Positions 11,220-21,579 of a stretch of DNA of 64,000 bases are shown one piece after another. Origin of the DNA: Ctenosaura bakeri (lineage: Eukaryota; Chordata; Lepidosauria; Squamata; Iguanidae); NCBI GenBank assembly GCA_948474755.1, contig CAOLHI010002134.1:62001-126000 (forward strand). The letters run 5' to 3'. How positions within the stretch are numbered: position 1 is the first letter of the stretch; each line of letters opens with the position of its first letter. The position numbers and the translations under genes are program-made. The notes under the pieces are model-generated. The model did no database searches. It was given only the letters and a program-made list of their open reading frames with translations, and had not been told where the DNA came from.

Positions 11220-12395
11220 GGGACACTACCACCACACCCAAGCTTCAGCCTTCCAAGATCAGCCGAGCCTGGCAAGACACCTCGCAGCGTGGAGTTCCAT
11301 CACCACGGACTCTTGGATTTTTTCCATCGTCCATCTTGGCTACACCATAGAATTTCAAGATATTCCACCGCGAGGTGTCTACTACTCCACACCATCCAGC
11401 TCGGCCCTGCTGGAAGAGATCAAGTCCCTGCTTCAAAAAGGAGCGATCTAGGTGCTTCCGTCTTCAGCCACCGACACTGGATATTTCTCCTGGTACTTCA
11501 CAGTCCCGAAAGCAGACGGGTTCCTACGGCCGATCCTGGATCTGCGCGGCGTAAACGAATACATCTGCCCGGAAAGATTCAAGATGGTCACCCTATCCTC
11601 GACCCTTCCTTTTCTCCGAGGGGACTGGTTCGCCTCCATCGATCTTCGGGATGCCTACTTCCACATTCGCCTGCACCACAGACGATACCTCCAGTTGGCA
11701 ATCGACGGACCTGCTACCAGTACAAGGTGCTGCCCTTTGGACTGTCCACCGCACCCAGGGTCTTCACCAAGTGCATGGATCCTGTGGTATCATACCTGCG
11801 GACGAAAGGCATCTCCATTTATCCCTATCTGGACGATTGGCTGTTGGTGGCATCCTGCAAACAGAACCTCTACAAAGACATACACAGGACTCTGTCCCTT
11901 TTGTCAAGTCTCGGACTCCAGGTCAACCCCAAGAAGTCTCACCTCGAACCTGCGAGAGTGCTCGACTTCATCGGGACCACTCTAGACTCGGTATCGGCCA
12001 GGGCATACCTACCAAGAGAAAGGGCATGCATGCTTCAACATCGATCTCTTCACAACCAAGACCAACGCGAAATGCTGTCGAGATTGTTCAACGGCCGGTC
12101 ACAACAGAGGGTCGATAGGGGACGCTTTCCAGTTCCAGTGGAACGAGGGACTTCTCCACGCCTTTCCCCCGTTCCCGCTCCTCGGCCAGGTAATATCGAA
12201 GATCCTCACTGAGTGAGCGTCCTCGTGGCCCCATACTGGCCGAGACAACACTGGTTTGACCCCCTGATCCAGGTGGAGAAAGGCCGGCTATTCAAGCTAC
12301 CGTCGACACCGGACCTCCTCTCCCACTCCGATGGTCTCGTACTCCACCCAGACCTGCCGCTCTTGGCCCTCCATGCCTGGAGGATATCGCCGTAG
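11220..12395 (+). pseudogene. DIRS copy 1 RT (RNase H deleted)
   Basis: The RT N-terminus ('IEFQDIPPRGVY', 'LLEEIKSLLQKGAI') runs into an in-frame stop at 11,450-11,452. It continues with 'YFSWYFTVPKADG', 'RPILDLRGVN', 'FASIDLRDAYFHI' and, after a frameshift near 11,700, 'LPFGLSTAPRVFTK' and the catalytic 'YLDDWLL' (about 11,827). The thumb-side segment 'FIGTTLDS' is retained here but deleted in copy 2. The RNase H aspartates are absent. After the deletion, 'VLVAPYWPRQHWFDPLI' (about 12,216) marks the usual end of DIRS pol. DIRS RT makes cDNA that ends up as a circle instead of an integrase substrate. This copy is inactive. Confidence 0.88.
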
Positions 12396-12442
12396 ACGAC
12401 CCAGTCGTCGGTAACGTTCTGACGGCAGCCAGGAAGGAGATG

Positions 12443-13092
12443 ACATGTCGAAACTACCATTACAAGTGGCAACGTTTCATTGCCTTTGTGGAAGAAAGGA
12501 GGGAACCGGTATCGCCAGTCAACATGTCAACCATTCTCCACTTTCTTCTGCACCTACGATAGCAGGGCTTAGCCTTCCCATCTCTACCTCGCTGCCATCG
12601 TGGCATACCAACTGCCACAATCTCTGTCGGCCTCACTCTTCCGAGACAGTATCATCAAGCAGTTCCTGAAAGGCCTTCAGCATCTTTACCCTCCAGTATC
12701 GCCCTCGCTACCACCTTGGTCGTTATCGTTGGTATTATCACAACTAACAAGGCCACTGTTTGAGCCAATGGCGACTGCTGACGACAGGCTGCTCACAATG
12801 AAAACTGCCTTCCTCGTGGCTGTCACCTCGGCAAGATGCGCAGGGGAATTGACAGCCCTAAGGACTGATGAGCCGTACCTCGTCTTCCATAGAGACGAAG
12901 TAGTGCTCAGACCGGACATCTCCTTTCTGCCTAAGGTGGTGTCCAGCTTTCACCTCAGCCAAGACATTATTCTACCATCATTTTTTCCAAATCCAACGAC
13001 ACCGTTGGAGCAGTCCCTCCACGCCTTGGACATTTGTCAGGCATTGGCGTTCTACAAGGACAGAACTGCATCTTTCAGACAATCACCACATC
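12443..13092 (+). pseudogene. DIRS copy 1 tyrosine recombinase, C-terminus missing
   Basis: In DIRS elements a tyrosine recombinase replaces integrase and inserts the circular cDNA. The N-terminal core-binding part is readable from about 12,443 in mixed frames. The catalytic domain follows in the frame starting at 12,600: 'LFRDSIIKQFLKG', 'LLTMKTAFLVAVTSARCAGEL'. The catalytic box-I arginine is replaced: this copy reads ARCAGEL where the other copy reads ARRAEEL, consistent with a CGC to TGC transition. The H-x-x-R box and the tyrosine are lost because the sequence switches to L1 at about 13,093. The frame happens to stay open across that junction to 13,289. Confidence 0.85.
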
Positions 13093-14945
13093 TCACATAC
13101 GAGGTAGAAAACAAATTAAAATTCACTAAGCAGAAGAACTTTCTAGCTAACAGAACAAATACATGGTTAGCGTACAGGTTAGGAAAGGAGAGAGAAGATT
13201 GGATGATATCACAAGTAATAGAAAATAATTGGGTAGTAACAAATCAGGAATTGAAAAAAATGTTTGAAAATTATTGTAGGAATTTATAAAGAAGTTATTC
13301 AAACCATTCAAAAAAAATCCGGGAAGGCGCCTGAACCGGATGGCTTCAGAGCCCTATATTATAAGATGTTCCAAGAGCACTTAATTGATCCCTTATGGGA
13401 AGTCATGCTCGGATTAGGCGAAAACATTTGTCCCCCTTCCTGGGGAGAAGCAAATATTTCCCTGATTAAAAAGGAAGGTAAAAGGAAGGAAGTAAAGGAA
13501 GTAAAAAACTATAGGCTTATCTCTCTGCTGAACCTAGATAATAAAAACTTTACAACTATATTAGCTGAAAATAATTATTTTATTAATGAGTCATTCAGAT
13601 CAGAATGGTTTCCTGCTGCAGAGTCTTTTCACATCTCTAAGACAAAGATGATTCTTAAACATCCAGGAGGGACAAGAATTGATAAAGAAATCAGGAATCA
13701 AAGTTGCAAAAACAGTTTGATACCTAGGTATTAATGTTACAAAAAATAGCATAGATCTATTTGATAAAGTTATGGTCAAACAAAAGTTGAACTTAGTAAA
13801 TGACAAAAGTTACCGCTTTCTTTACTGGGCAGAATCGTTGCAGTAAAAATGAACATTGCCAAAAATCAACTTTTTATTCCAGAACCTCCCAGTAATCTTG
13901 AATGAAAGACCCTTTAAGGGGTGGGAACAGGATTTGAGAAAATTAATATGGAATTAAAGCTTTAGAGGACAGTACAAGTTGAGGTGGATAGGGATTACCT
14001 AATCTGAATTATTACGTGAATGGATTAGACTGGTTGAGAGAATGGATAACCCTGAGAAACGCTAGAATTTTGACACTAGAGGGAACATCTATATTTTGGC
14101 TGGCATGCCTACCTATGGTATGGCAAATCAGTCATTGATAGGGAATTAAGGGATCATTATTTTAGGAAGGCCATATTGATCTGGATGAAGTATAAAAGGA
14201 AACTGTATTTAAAGATACCATCATGGGTTTCACCCCATGAAGCCATTTATCAAAGGGAAATCCCTAGACCTGGATATTGGATTACATATAGGAATATTCT
14301 GAAGAGACGTGAGATGAGTTTTGAATTCAGATCCAAACAGGACCTTGTTCGACAAGGTTGGCAATTGCAATGGTTGCTCTTTATGCAGCTCCAAGCCAGA
14401 GTTAAAAAAGAGATCTAGAAGGTTTTGAGATAACGAGAATTTGATGCGGTACTCAAACCTAGGGTCAAACATAGAGTTAGGCTGATCTATAATATTCTAT
14501 TGATGTTAGAAACTGAGATAGAAACAGTTAAACAAACTATGGTAAAATGGGCCAGAGATCTGGGAGAAGAAATCACTATGGAAGAATGGGAAAGTTCTTG
14601 GAATAGCCACTTGGAAAGTATTGAAACCAGCTAGTTTGCAAGAAAATTATTGCAAAATGTTGCATAGATGGTACTTATGGTACAAGTACCGATGATGGAA
14701 ATTTTTTTCGGATGTTGAATATTTAAATCATAGGGGTTAGCTGTCACTGTTGATTTGGAAGGAAGTTATAGATAAGAAAACATATCAGTTTCAGCAATGT
14801 TGAGGTGGGGAGGGGGACAGTAGGATGTGTAACTATGCGATGCATGTAGTTTGTCTGTAATATGTTTGCATTTTATTGTACTGTACCTTATTGTATTTGT
14901 AATTAATAAAATTCATTTTAATAGTAAAAAAAATAAAAATAACAA
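13093..14945 (+). mobile_element. L1 copy D, 5'-truncated, with decayed ORF2
   Basis: The copy begins in the endonuclease-RT linker ('VENKLKFTKQKNF', 'TWLAYRLGKERE'). It then shows RT fingers 'KAPEPDGF' (about 13,324) and a degraded 'NYRLISLLNLDNKNF' (about 13,507). Most of the palm, including the FADD box, is deleted near 13,600-13,720. Thumb and C-terminal pieces follow in several frames ('MNIAKNQLFIPEPPS', 'GWHAYLWYG'-like near 14,100, 'IPSWVSPHEAIYQRE' about 14,218). The 3' UTR ends in an A-rich tail about 14,905-14,945 (AATAAAATTC, then A-runs). Its 5' end joins the DIRS recombinase directly. Confidence 0.82.
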
Positions 14946-14949
14946 AGGA

Positions 14950-15420
14950 CTGCAGGGTTCTTTTTGGAGCTGTTCAACACTAATCAGTTCTCTAATTCAA
15001 CCTGCCTGGCAATAGGTTCAAATAATGGGATCATTGAGCAATATGAAATATTGATAAAAAAATTAGTCAACTTATTTTTAGCTACCCATTCTAAAACAGT
15101 TTATACTAGAAAGTTTAGTTCAAAGGATTGGTTTGATTGTGAGTGTAGGGATGCTAAGAAACTGCTCATTTCTAAATTCAGACTGCATAAGGGAAATCCA
15201 GAAGATGTGAGGGTAGAGGAGCTGTTGCAATTAAAAAAAGAATAAAAGAAATTAAGTTTAAAAAGAGTTGTGCACAACAAGCATTATGGGAACAACCTAT
15301 TAATGCAGTAGGATGAAAGATATGAAAAACTTTTGGCAGATCACTTCAACTGCAAAGTTTGACCACATGGGCAAATTGTCAAACCCCTCTGGAATTTGGG
15401 AAGCTTATTTTTATGAGATA
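14950..15420 (+). pseudogene. Non-L1 LINE fragment (endonuclease-RT linker), family uncertain
   Basis: The frame 14,964-15,245 and its continuation contain 'KDWFDCECRDAKKLLISKFRLHKG' split over a short span. After frameshifts comes 'KNFWQITSTAKFD...GIWEAYF' (about 15,325-15,415). A W-F-x-x-x-C-x-x-A-K motif followed by F-W-x-x-I and W-x-x-Y-F is the usual pattern of the linker between endonuclease and RT in CR1/L2/Crack-like non-LTR elements, not in the L1 copies around it. No RT motif is left. I am fairly sure of the class and not of the family. Confidence 0.45.
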
Positions 15421-15604
15421 TGCCAGTAAAGAATCCCCTTCTTTTCTTTTTTAATTCTATATTTTTTAAAAACATGAATAACGTTACAAGATATTCTTCT
15501 CATTGAATTTACAAGTTTCATGGAAATCATAAGGCACATACAGAATATGTTGCACAAGTAGCACAGAGATCCACATCCGTAAATCAAAAAAAAATTGTAT
15601 ACTA

Positions 15605-16622
15605 AAGGAGGACAATATGATTGATTGATTTCTTTGTAATAGTTTCTCTTTCATTCTTATTCCTGTAAAGCATATGATGATATCTCTAGACCAATTCTTT
15701 TCCCATTCTTGAATTCATACGAAAAATCCTATTTCTTTGTCTGTTTGTTCCTCTGTTAGGTCCAGATAAGCCGCTAATCCCAGTATTAGTCTCACATAGA
15801 TTTCTTCCCCTGCCATTTCATCAGCTCCTCGAAGTTTCAAACATCTCTTCTGATATCTCATTTCCTAAAGTTCTAATTCTAGTCTTTTTTGATAATCTTT
15901 GATAATCTTTCATATCCTTCCGATCTTTCTCTTTCCACAATCACTTTCATTTCTGTCTGCATCATCTTTTCTTTATTCATTTTCTCCATTTTCCTATTAA
16001 GATCCTCCATCTCCTTTTTAATATGTGTTTTGATCTCGTTTCTTGTCTCCTTTAATTCTTGTCTTATTTCTTAAGTTTCTTATTTCCTCTAGTATTTTTG
16101 TTCCTATCTCCTTTGTCGGGGTTGTACAAAGGAAGGTCTCTCCAGTACAATTTCAGATTGTTTATGGGTAGCTGTTTTCTTCCTTTATTCACATCTTATA
16201 ACACATATATAATTACAAACAGCTATTGTAATATTCAATTATTCCAGAAGATGGCGCTCTTGCTCCATTTTAAATTTTTTTAAGAATTATACACTTGAGA
16301 AGAGGCTGTCAAGGTCAGTTTACAATACTAATCACTGGCGTTCGTACATTCCTTACAGTTTCTCCTCCCCCGGACTTCTCCAGCTAGCAATATTTCATGT
16401 GCTACCGACCTTCAGATAATATTCAACCCCTCTCTTATTGCGTTAGTTCAAACACCTTTTACACAGTTTATAAATCCCGCGTTACTTTCTGCAATATCAA
16501 ACTTCACAACCTGGATTCTATCGTCAATTATTTAAGTTTCTTTTCTTCTCCATAGTCTGTGGTCCATTGTCTCTGTTTCTTTATGTAATAAACTTTATGT
16601 AAATAAACTTCACGCAGAAAAC
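15605..16622 (-). mobile_element. L1 copy E: inverted 5' part (5' UTR and ORF1 N-terminal half)
   Basis: On the minus strand, about 16,622-16,220 is UTR-like. ORF1 then reads down through a coiled coil ('EIRQELKETRNEIKTHIKKE', about 16,080-16,010) to the RRM-like end near 15,610 ('EEQTDKEIGFFV', 'RDIIICF'), with many frameshifts. ORF1 breaks off before its C-terminal domain. The 5' end lies back to back with plus-strand copy F at about 16,622, which starts within the endonuclease. This arrangement (inverted 5' piece, then direct 3' piece) is the expected product of twin priming, so E and F may be one insertion. Confidence 0.7.
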
Positions 16623-19030
16623 AACATGGGAAGCAGAAATGATGGCACTACAGGATGTGTGGAGAGGGATTCATGGATACATGGATACACTTTCTTCTCA
16701 GAGTCTTATAAATCTATGTCGCGGATTGACATGTTCTTGATATCTAAAAATCTTCTGCAAACAGTAAAAGACATGGAGATCTTCCTGAGAACTCTTTGGG
16801 ATCACAACCCCATCCAATTAGAACTAAAACTGAAGCAGAATAAATGAGACGGAGGTTGAATGATATTATTTTTCAAAACGAATGTTTGGAAAGAATAAAA
16901 GAGGCAATAAAACATTACTTTAAAGAAAACATGACAGATAAACTGAAGATGAAGACAATTTGGGATGTGATCAAAGCAGTGTTATGGGGGCATTTGAGAA
17001 GTGAAAAGAGACTGGTTTTGGAAATAAACACAGGAAGTAAAATAACAGCGAATCAAGAAGAAATAAAGAAAACCTTTTATAACTATTACAATAATCTGTA
17101 TAATTTGAAAGAACAAGGTAACTCTCAAAAGAAAATAGAATAATACCTGAAAAGTGTAAAAAATCCCACAATTTAATGAAGACCTCAGGCATATGTTGAA
17201 TAGGAAGATCACAATGAAAGAGATAAAAGAGGCAATCCAAAAATTGAATGTATCTAAAGCTCCAGGCCTTAGAGGTGCTTTTAAATACAATTAGAAATGA
17301 TCCAGAAAAAAGAGAGTGTAAAATTAACAAACATGTATATAAACTTAGAGCTTATACCGATGATATGATTATCTTGGAAGAACCAGAACAAAGCATTGAA
17401 ACTCTATTATTGATATTGGAACAATTTGGAGAAGCCACAGGGTTAAAGATTAACAAAGAGAAAACAAAAATCATAACTAAGAACATGAGAAAGGAAGATG
17501 AAGAAATACTAGCCCAGAGGACAGGGTTTAAAGTAGAGACCAGAATTAAATATTTCGGAGTCTGGGTGTCAAAAAAGAATAAGGAACTATGAAAATAATT
17601 ATAAAAAAATATGGAAGGACATAAGAACTTCATTAGAAAATTGGAGGTCCCTAAGGTTATCTTTGTTGGGTCAAATATCTGCAGTCAAAATGAAAGTCAC
17701 CTCGATTAAATTTTTTATTTCAGAATTTACCTAATAAATGACAAACCCTTCAGAGAATGGCAAAAGGACATATTTAAGTTCATTTTGGATAATAAGAGAC
17801 CCAGGATTAAATGGAAGTTGTTAACAAAAAGAAAAAGGAGGCCTCGATGTACCCGATCTGAAAATATATTATTATGCAAGTAATACATTACTTACATGGA
17901 TTAAGGACTGGATAGTGTTACAAGATGAAGAATTATTAGAAGGAGCGCGCAAAAGGATGGGCTGGCATGCGTACGGTAAGCAATGGATACACACAGAGTT
18001 TGAAAATCACTACTTAAGGAGAGCCCTTCTGACAATATGGCTAAAGTTTAAGAAAAAACATTATAAAACCCAGATGGCTTTCTCCACATACAAATGGTTA
18101 CAGTATGAAAACATACTGAAGGAGGAGCGACTGTAAGATGAAGTCGAGAAGAAGTTGAGGAAGATGGATTTAAATGTCATTTGTTCCTGTATAGTTTCTA
18201 ATGGTCAAAAATTCAGAAGGAATTGATTCAGTGAGGAGAACGCTTTAACCCAAATAGTATTTGAATGAAAAAAAAAATTGACATCTAAGTTGTATGAACT
18301 AATGCTAGCGAGGGAGTTAGAGAGCAAATAAAGGAGGTCATGGTGAAATGGTCCCAAAATATAGGACATGAAATCCAACTTGAGCAGTAGGAAAATAGCT
18401 GGTGATTGACAGATAAATTTACAGCTGCCCAAAAACTGAAAGAAAATTGTCAAAATGCTCCATGGATGGCACTTGGATCCTGTAAAGTTAAGTAAGATAT
18501 ATGTTAAAAGAAAACAAATGCTGGAAGTGTGGTAAAAATAATGGAACTTACTTCCATTTATGGTGGACTGGTGAAAGGACCAAGATCTATTGGAAAGAAA
18601 TCCATGGGAAAATGAGAGAAATTTTACAAATCAATTTACCTTTGATACCAGAATTATTCTTATTGAATATGACTCAAAAAATAGAGAGAGAAGGTGAAAG
18701 AAAATACTGGAGGGTTATTCTCTACCTGATAACTGCAGTGAGACTGATCTATGCGCAAAATTGGAAAAAATAAAATTGAGGTGTATAGAGTTGGAAGAAA
18801 TGGATAGGTTAACTGAGATAATTCAAGGAGGAAAGCCATAAACTTATACCAACGGTCTTATTGAAAATAAAAAGTTGTAAAATAAAAAGGACAACAGGAG
18901 GTGGAATAAGAACAGTGAGAAGGAGAAGTTACAGAACATATAAACGAACTAGGAAAATACAAAAAAATGGGGAAAAGAGTACATGGGACAGGTTAAGAAT
19001 ATAATTACACATATAAAGATGCGATTATTT
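16623..19030 (+). mobile_element. L1 copy F: plus-strand 3' part with internally deleted ORF2
   Basis: Coding begins in the endonuclease ('FFSESYKSMSRIDMFLISK', 'DHNPIQLELKL' about 16,686-16,840) and passes the linker (to 17,143). At 'SKAPGL' (about 17,256) it jumps to just before the catalytic box 'YTDDM' (17,353-17,367), so fingers and most of the palm are deleted. Thumb and C-terminal parts follow ('TGFKVETRIKYFG', 'RPRIKWKLL', 'GWHAYG', 'CWKCGKNNGTYFHLWWTGE'). The zinc motif keeps CxxC and H but its last Cys reads Gly. ORF2 ends near 18,850 and a G/A-rich 3' UTR continues to about 19,030 or further. Several frameshifts are present. Confidence 0.82.
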
Positions 19031-19435
19031 TAAAAATACAAAAATTCGTTTAATAGAAAGATGATAAGAATAGAAAGAAGTCTTTGAAAATAAAGGAAAA
19101 CCCCCACACGGGGAAGGTAAGAGAAATGCTGAAAAAATACGAGTGAAATGAGATCAGGTGATGTCGAGGACGTAAAGCATATAGGAAACTATGCTTGGTA
19201 ACAGTCGTAACTATGAAGAGTTTCGAGATGTAAGAAAGAGTGGGACTTGAAATGAATGGATGAATGGATGACAAATAAGTAATTGAACTGAAGATGGAAT
19301 GAAGACTATGAAGAAAAGAAGTCCTTTAAATCCTTTAATCAAGGGATGGATGCTAATGTGAAGGGGTGGGTGGGAAAGGGAAAGATTCTTTGCCAAGATG
19401 ATCTTCATGATTTCAAGCTTATATCTTAATCAGTT
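19030..19435. other. Purine-rich sequence, probably L1 3' UTR
   Basis: No gene is visible. The stretch is G/A-rich with GGATGAATGGATGA-type short repeats (about 19,254-19,270) and a GGGGTGGGTGGGAAAGGG run (about 19,364-19,381). Similar G-rich patches occur in the 3' UTRs of other L1 copies here. The end is not defined. Confidence 0.4.
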
Positions 19436-19985
19436 TATATATTTAAACAAGCCTATTTTTTCCCCTTTATTTCTCATTACCGTCCGTTATTCCTGTTAGT
19501 TGCTTTCCTTTCTTAGAGTACAGCTGACATTTTCCGCCTGTTGACAGGTACAGTCCATAAATGTAGGGATCTCCGCAAATCCTCGTACAAGAAAGTCAAT
19601 AGTCTCTTCAATCTCTCCGCTTATTTCTGTCACTTCTTTAAAAAAAAGGTTTCGGCGTCCCTTTTCCCCTCTTCAAGCGGCTGCCCAGTGTGGCTGTGGC
19701 TTCTCTTTCGGCTCTCTTTACCTCCAGTAATATTGCTGTGCCTTTCCGTCAGCAAATTTAATCGAGCGTGACGCTCTGGACCACCTTTTTCAAAGTGGTT
19801 TCCTTCCGGGTAGAAATATCAGACACGATGTGCATATAGTAATAAACATCTTGGACTTTCTTGAGCAACATAATTTCCATAATTTTCTTCTGATCAGTAA
19901 AAATCACTTGTTCCTTCTTCGCTTTAAGTAAGATTTCTTTCACGACTTTTTCTTAGTCTGAGCGCTAACCATCTACTAGGCTTGT
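19436..19985. other. Unassigned GC-richer segment
   Basis: The composition differs from the flanks. The minus strand has a 61-codon open frame (19,943-19,758, 'MKEILLKAKKEQVIFTDQKK...'), Lys-rich, that I cannot match to any L1 region or known family. It could be the 5' UTR/ORF1 start of a different LINE in minus orientation. I claim no function. Confidence 0.3.
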
Positions 19986-20004
19986 CTGCATTCTCTAAAT
20001 GTTT

Positions 20005-21575
20005 TAGAGACATAATGAGAGAAAAGGACTGTTGATTTCATTGATGCTGAGAAAGCGTTTGATAATTTAAACCAAGAATTTATGATAGAATTGTCAAATG
20101 GGGTGTGGACATAAATTTGTAATGGATAAGACAGATATACAAAGATAATGCACAACTAATCATTAATGGAGAAAAGACAGCTCCAATTGAAGTAAAAAAA
20201 GGGACACACCAAGGATGTCCTCTTTCTCCCCTCCTTTTTATACTATCATGGGAAATATTTTTAAGAAAGATAAGAGCAGAAGAAACAAATAAATAGACTA
20301 TAAGATGAAAGCCTACACGGATTGTTTCGTGCTGTTTCCGGAAGAGCCAAAAATAAGCATTGAAAAAGTCATTGAAATATGAATATGAAATATTCGGGGA
20401 AGTCGTGGGCTTTAAAATAAATAAAGAGAAAACAAAGATCCTAACTAAGAATATGAATAAAGAAGAAATTAAGGATTTGGTTCAGATAACAGGATTTAAA
20501 AAGAAACTCAAATATCTGGGATACTGTTATCAGTAACTAAACAAAATAATGGATAATGGATTATTCGAAAATAATTACTGTATAAAATGGCAAGAAGTGA
20601 AAAAAAGATTGACGTTGGACAAAACAGAATTTATCTTTATTAGAACGGATGGCAGCAATAAAAATGATGGTGTTGCCGAAAATTTATTTATTCCAGAATC
20701 TCCCAATTATCACAAATAATAAATGCTTTCAAGATTGGAAGAAAGAACGAATTTCATATGGAACGATAAAAAGCCAAGGATAAAGTGGATGTTGATTGAC
20801 AGGACGGAGAGAGAAGGCTGTGGAGTTCCAGACTTGAACCTTTACTGTCATGCGAATAGAAGAGAGGATGTTGAATATTTAAGTATTTAAGTATTTAAAT
20901 ACTTAATATTTAAGTATCACATATATACAAATATTTACAAACCTATCATGGATATTTTGATAATAAAATTAGGATTGACTCCGGAGATATTCCTGTTGAA
21001 CATGCTACATCGTTGATAAAGAACTAGATAAAAATAAAAATACTGGAAAATAAATACAATGCCGGAATTAGAAGAATAGCTAACTAAAGTACAGGAATAC
21101 ATAGCACTGGTTGGTTTATCAAAAGCAATGAGAAGGGAGAAAAGGGGAGAGAAAAATAATGAAATGATTGAATTGTTCTCTTGCCATATTTTTGCCAAAT
21201 TACATTCTATATATCTCTTTAATTCAATCATTACGTTTAATGGAAAAGCTGAAAAAGAAAAATAAGTGAAAGTATACATTAATATGTCAGTCAGCAGGGA
21301 CATTAAAAATAGAGGGACTAGAGATGAGAGAGAGGGGAAAAAAAGTAAAACTGAGTAAAGCAGTGGAGGCGACGGAAACAAAGAATCCAAGTGAAGGATC
21401 CTTAGATGATTGAGAAATGTATAGAAAAAAGATTGTATGTTGGGCCGCAAACATAAAGAATGTTTAAAGACATATTATACATTTCTTTTTTTTGTGGTTT
21501 TGTTCATGCAATCAAAATTATGATTAACGTATGTAAAATATGTACTTCAATTAAAAAAAGAAAGAAAAAGCTCAT
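20005..21575 (+). mobile_element. L1 copy G, 5'-truncated ORF2 fragment and 3' UTR
   Basis: The copy starts inside the RT palm ('FIDAEKAFDN', about 20,037), then 'INGEKTAPIEVKKGTHQGCPLSPLL' across frames. The catalytic box reads YTDC (20,314-20,325), so the second aspartate is replaced by Cys. Thumb motifs follow ('TGFKKKLKYLG', '[12 protein letters not shown]', 'VPDLNLYCHAN'). A large internal gap then leads to the C-terminal 'LGLTPEIFLLNML' (about 20,971). The 3' UTR runs to an A-rich tail at about 21,550-21,575. All frames are broken. Confidence 0.75.
20888..20905. repeat. 18-bp perfect palindrome in L1 copy G
   Basis: TAAGTATTTAAATACTTA is its own reverse complement. It sits in a run of TTAAGTATT repeats (about 20,875-20,918) at the point where ORF2 of copy G jumps from the thumb to the C-terminus, so it may mark the deletion site. 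Confidence 0.85.
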
Positions 21576-21579
21576 TTCT

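Larger units (their letters stand above)
11205..13092 (+). mobile_element. DIRS retrotransposon copy 1, truncated at both ends
   Basis: This GC-richer block matches the DIRS copy on the opposite strand at 53,097-59,335 over the end of gag, the RT and the tyrosine recombinase. The start falls inside gag/RT N-terminus and the end inside the recombinase at 'FRQSPHL'. No terminal repeats or internal complementary region remain. The RNase H part is missing: RT sequence ending at about 12,110 is joined to the segment that in the other copy follows RNase H ('FQFQWNEGLLHAFPPFPLLG'). Both ends abut L1 sequence. Confidence 0.88.

Noticed and set aside
12600..13289. Recombinase-L1 fusion as a domesticated gene
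   Set aside because: The catalytic arginine is replaced by Cys, the HxxR box and tyrosine are missing, and flanking parts are full of stops; chance openness is more likely.
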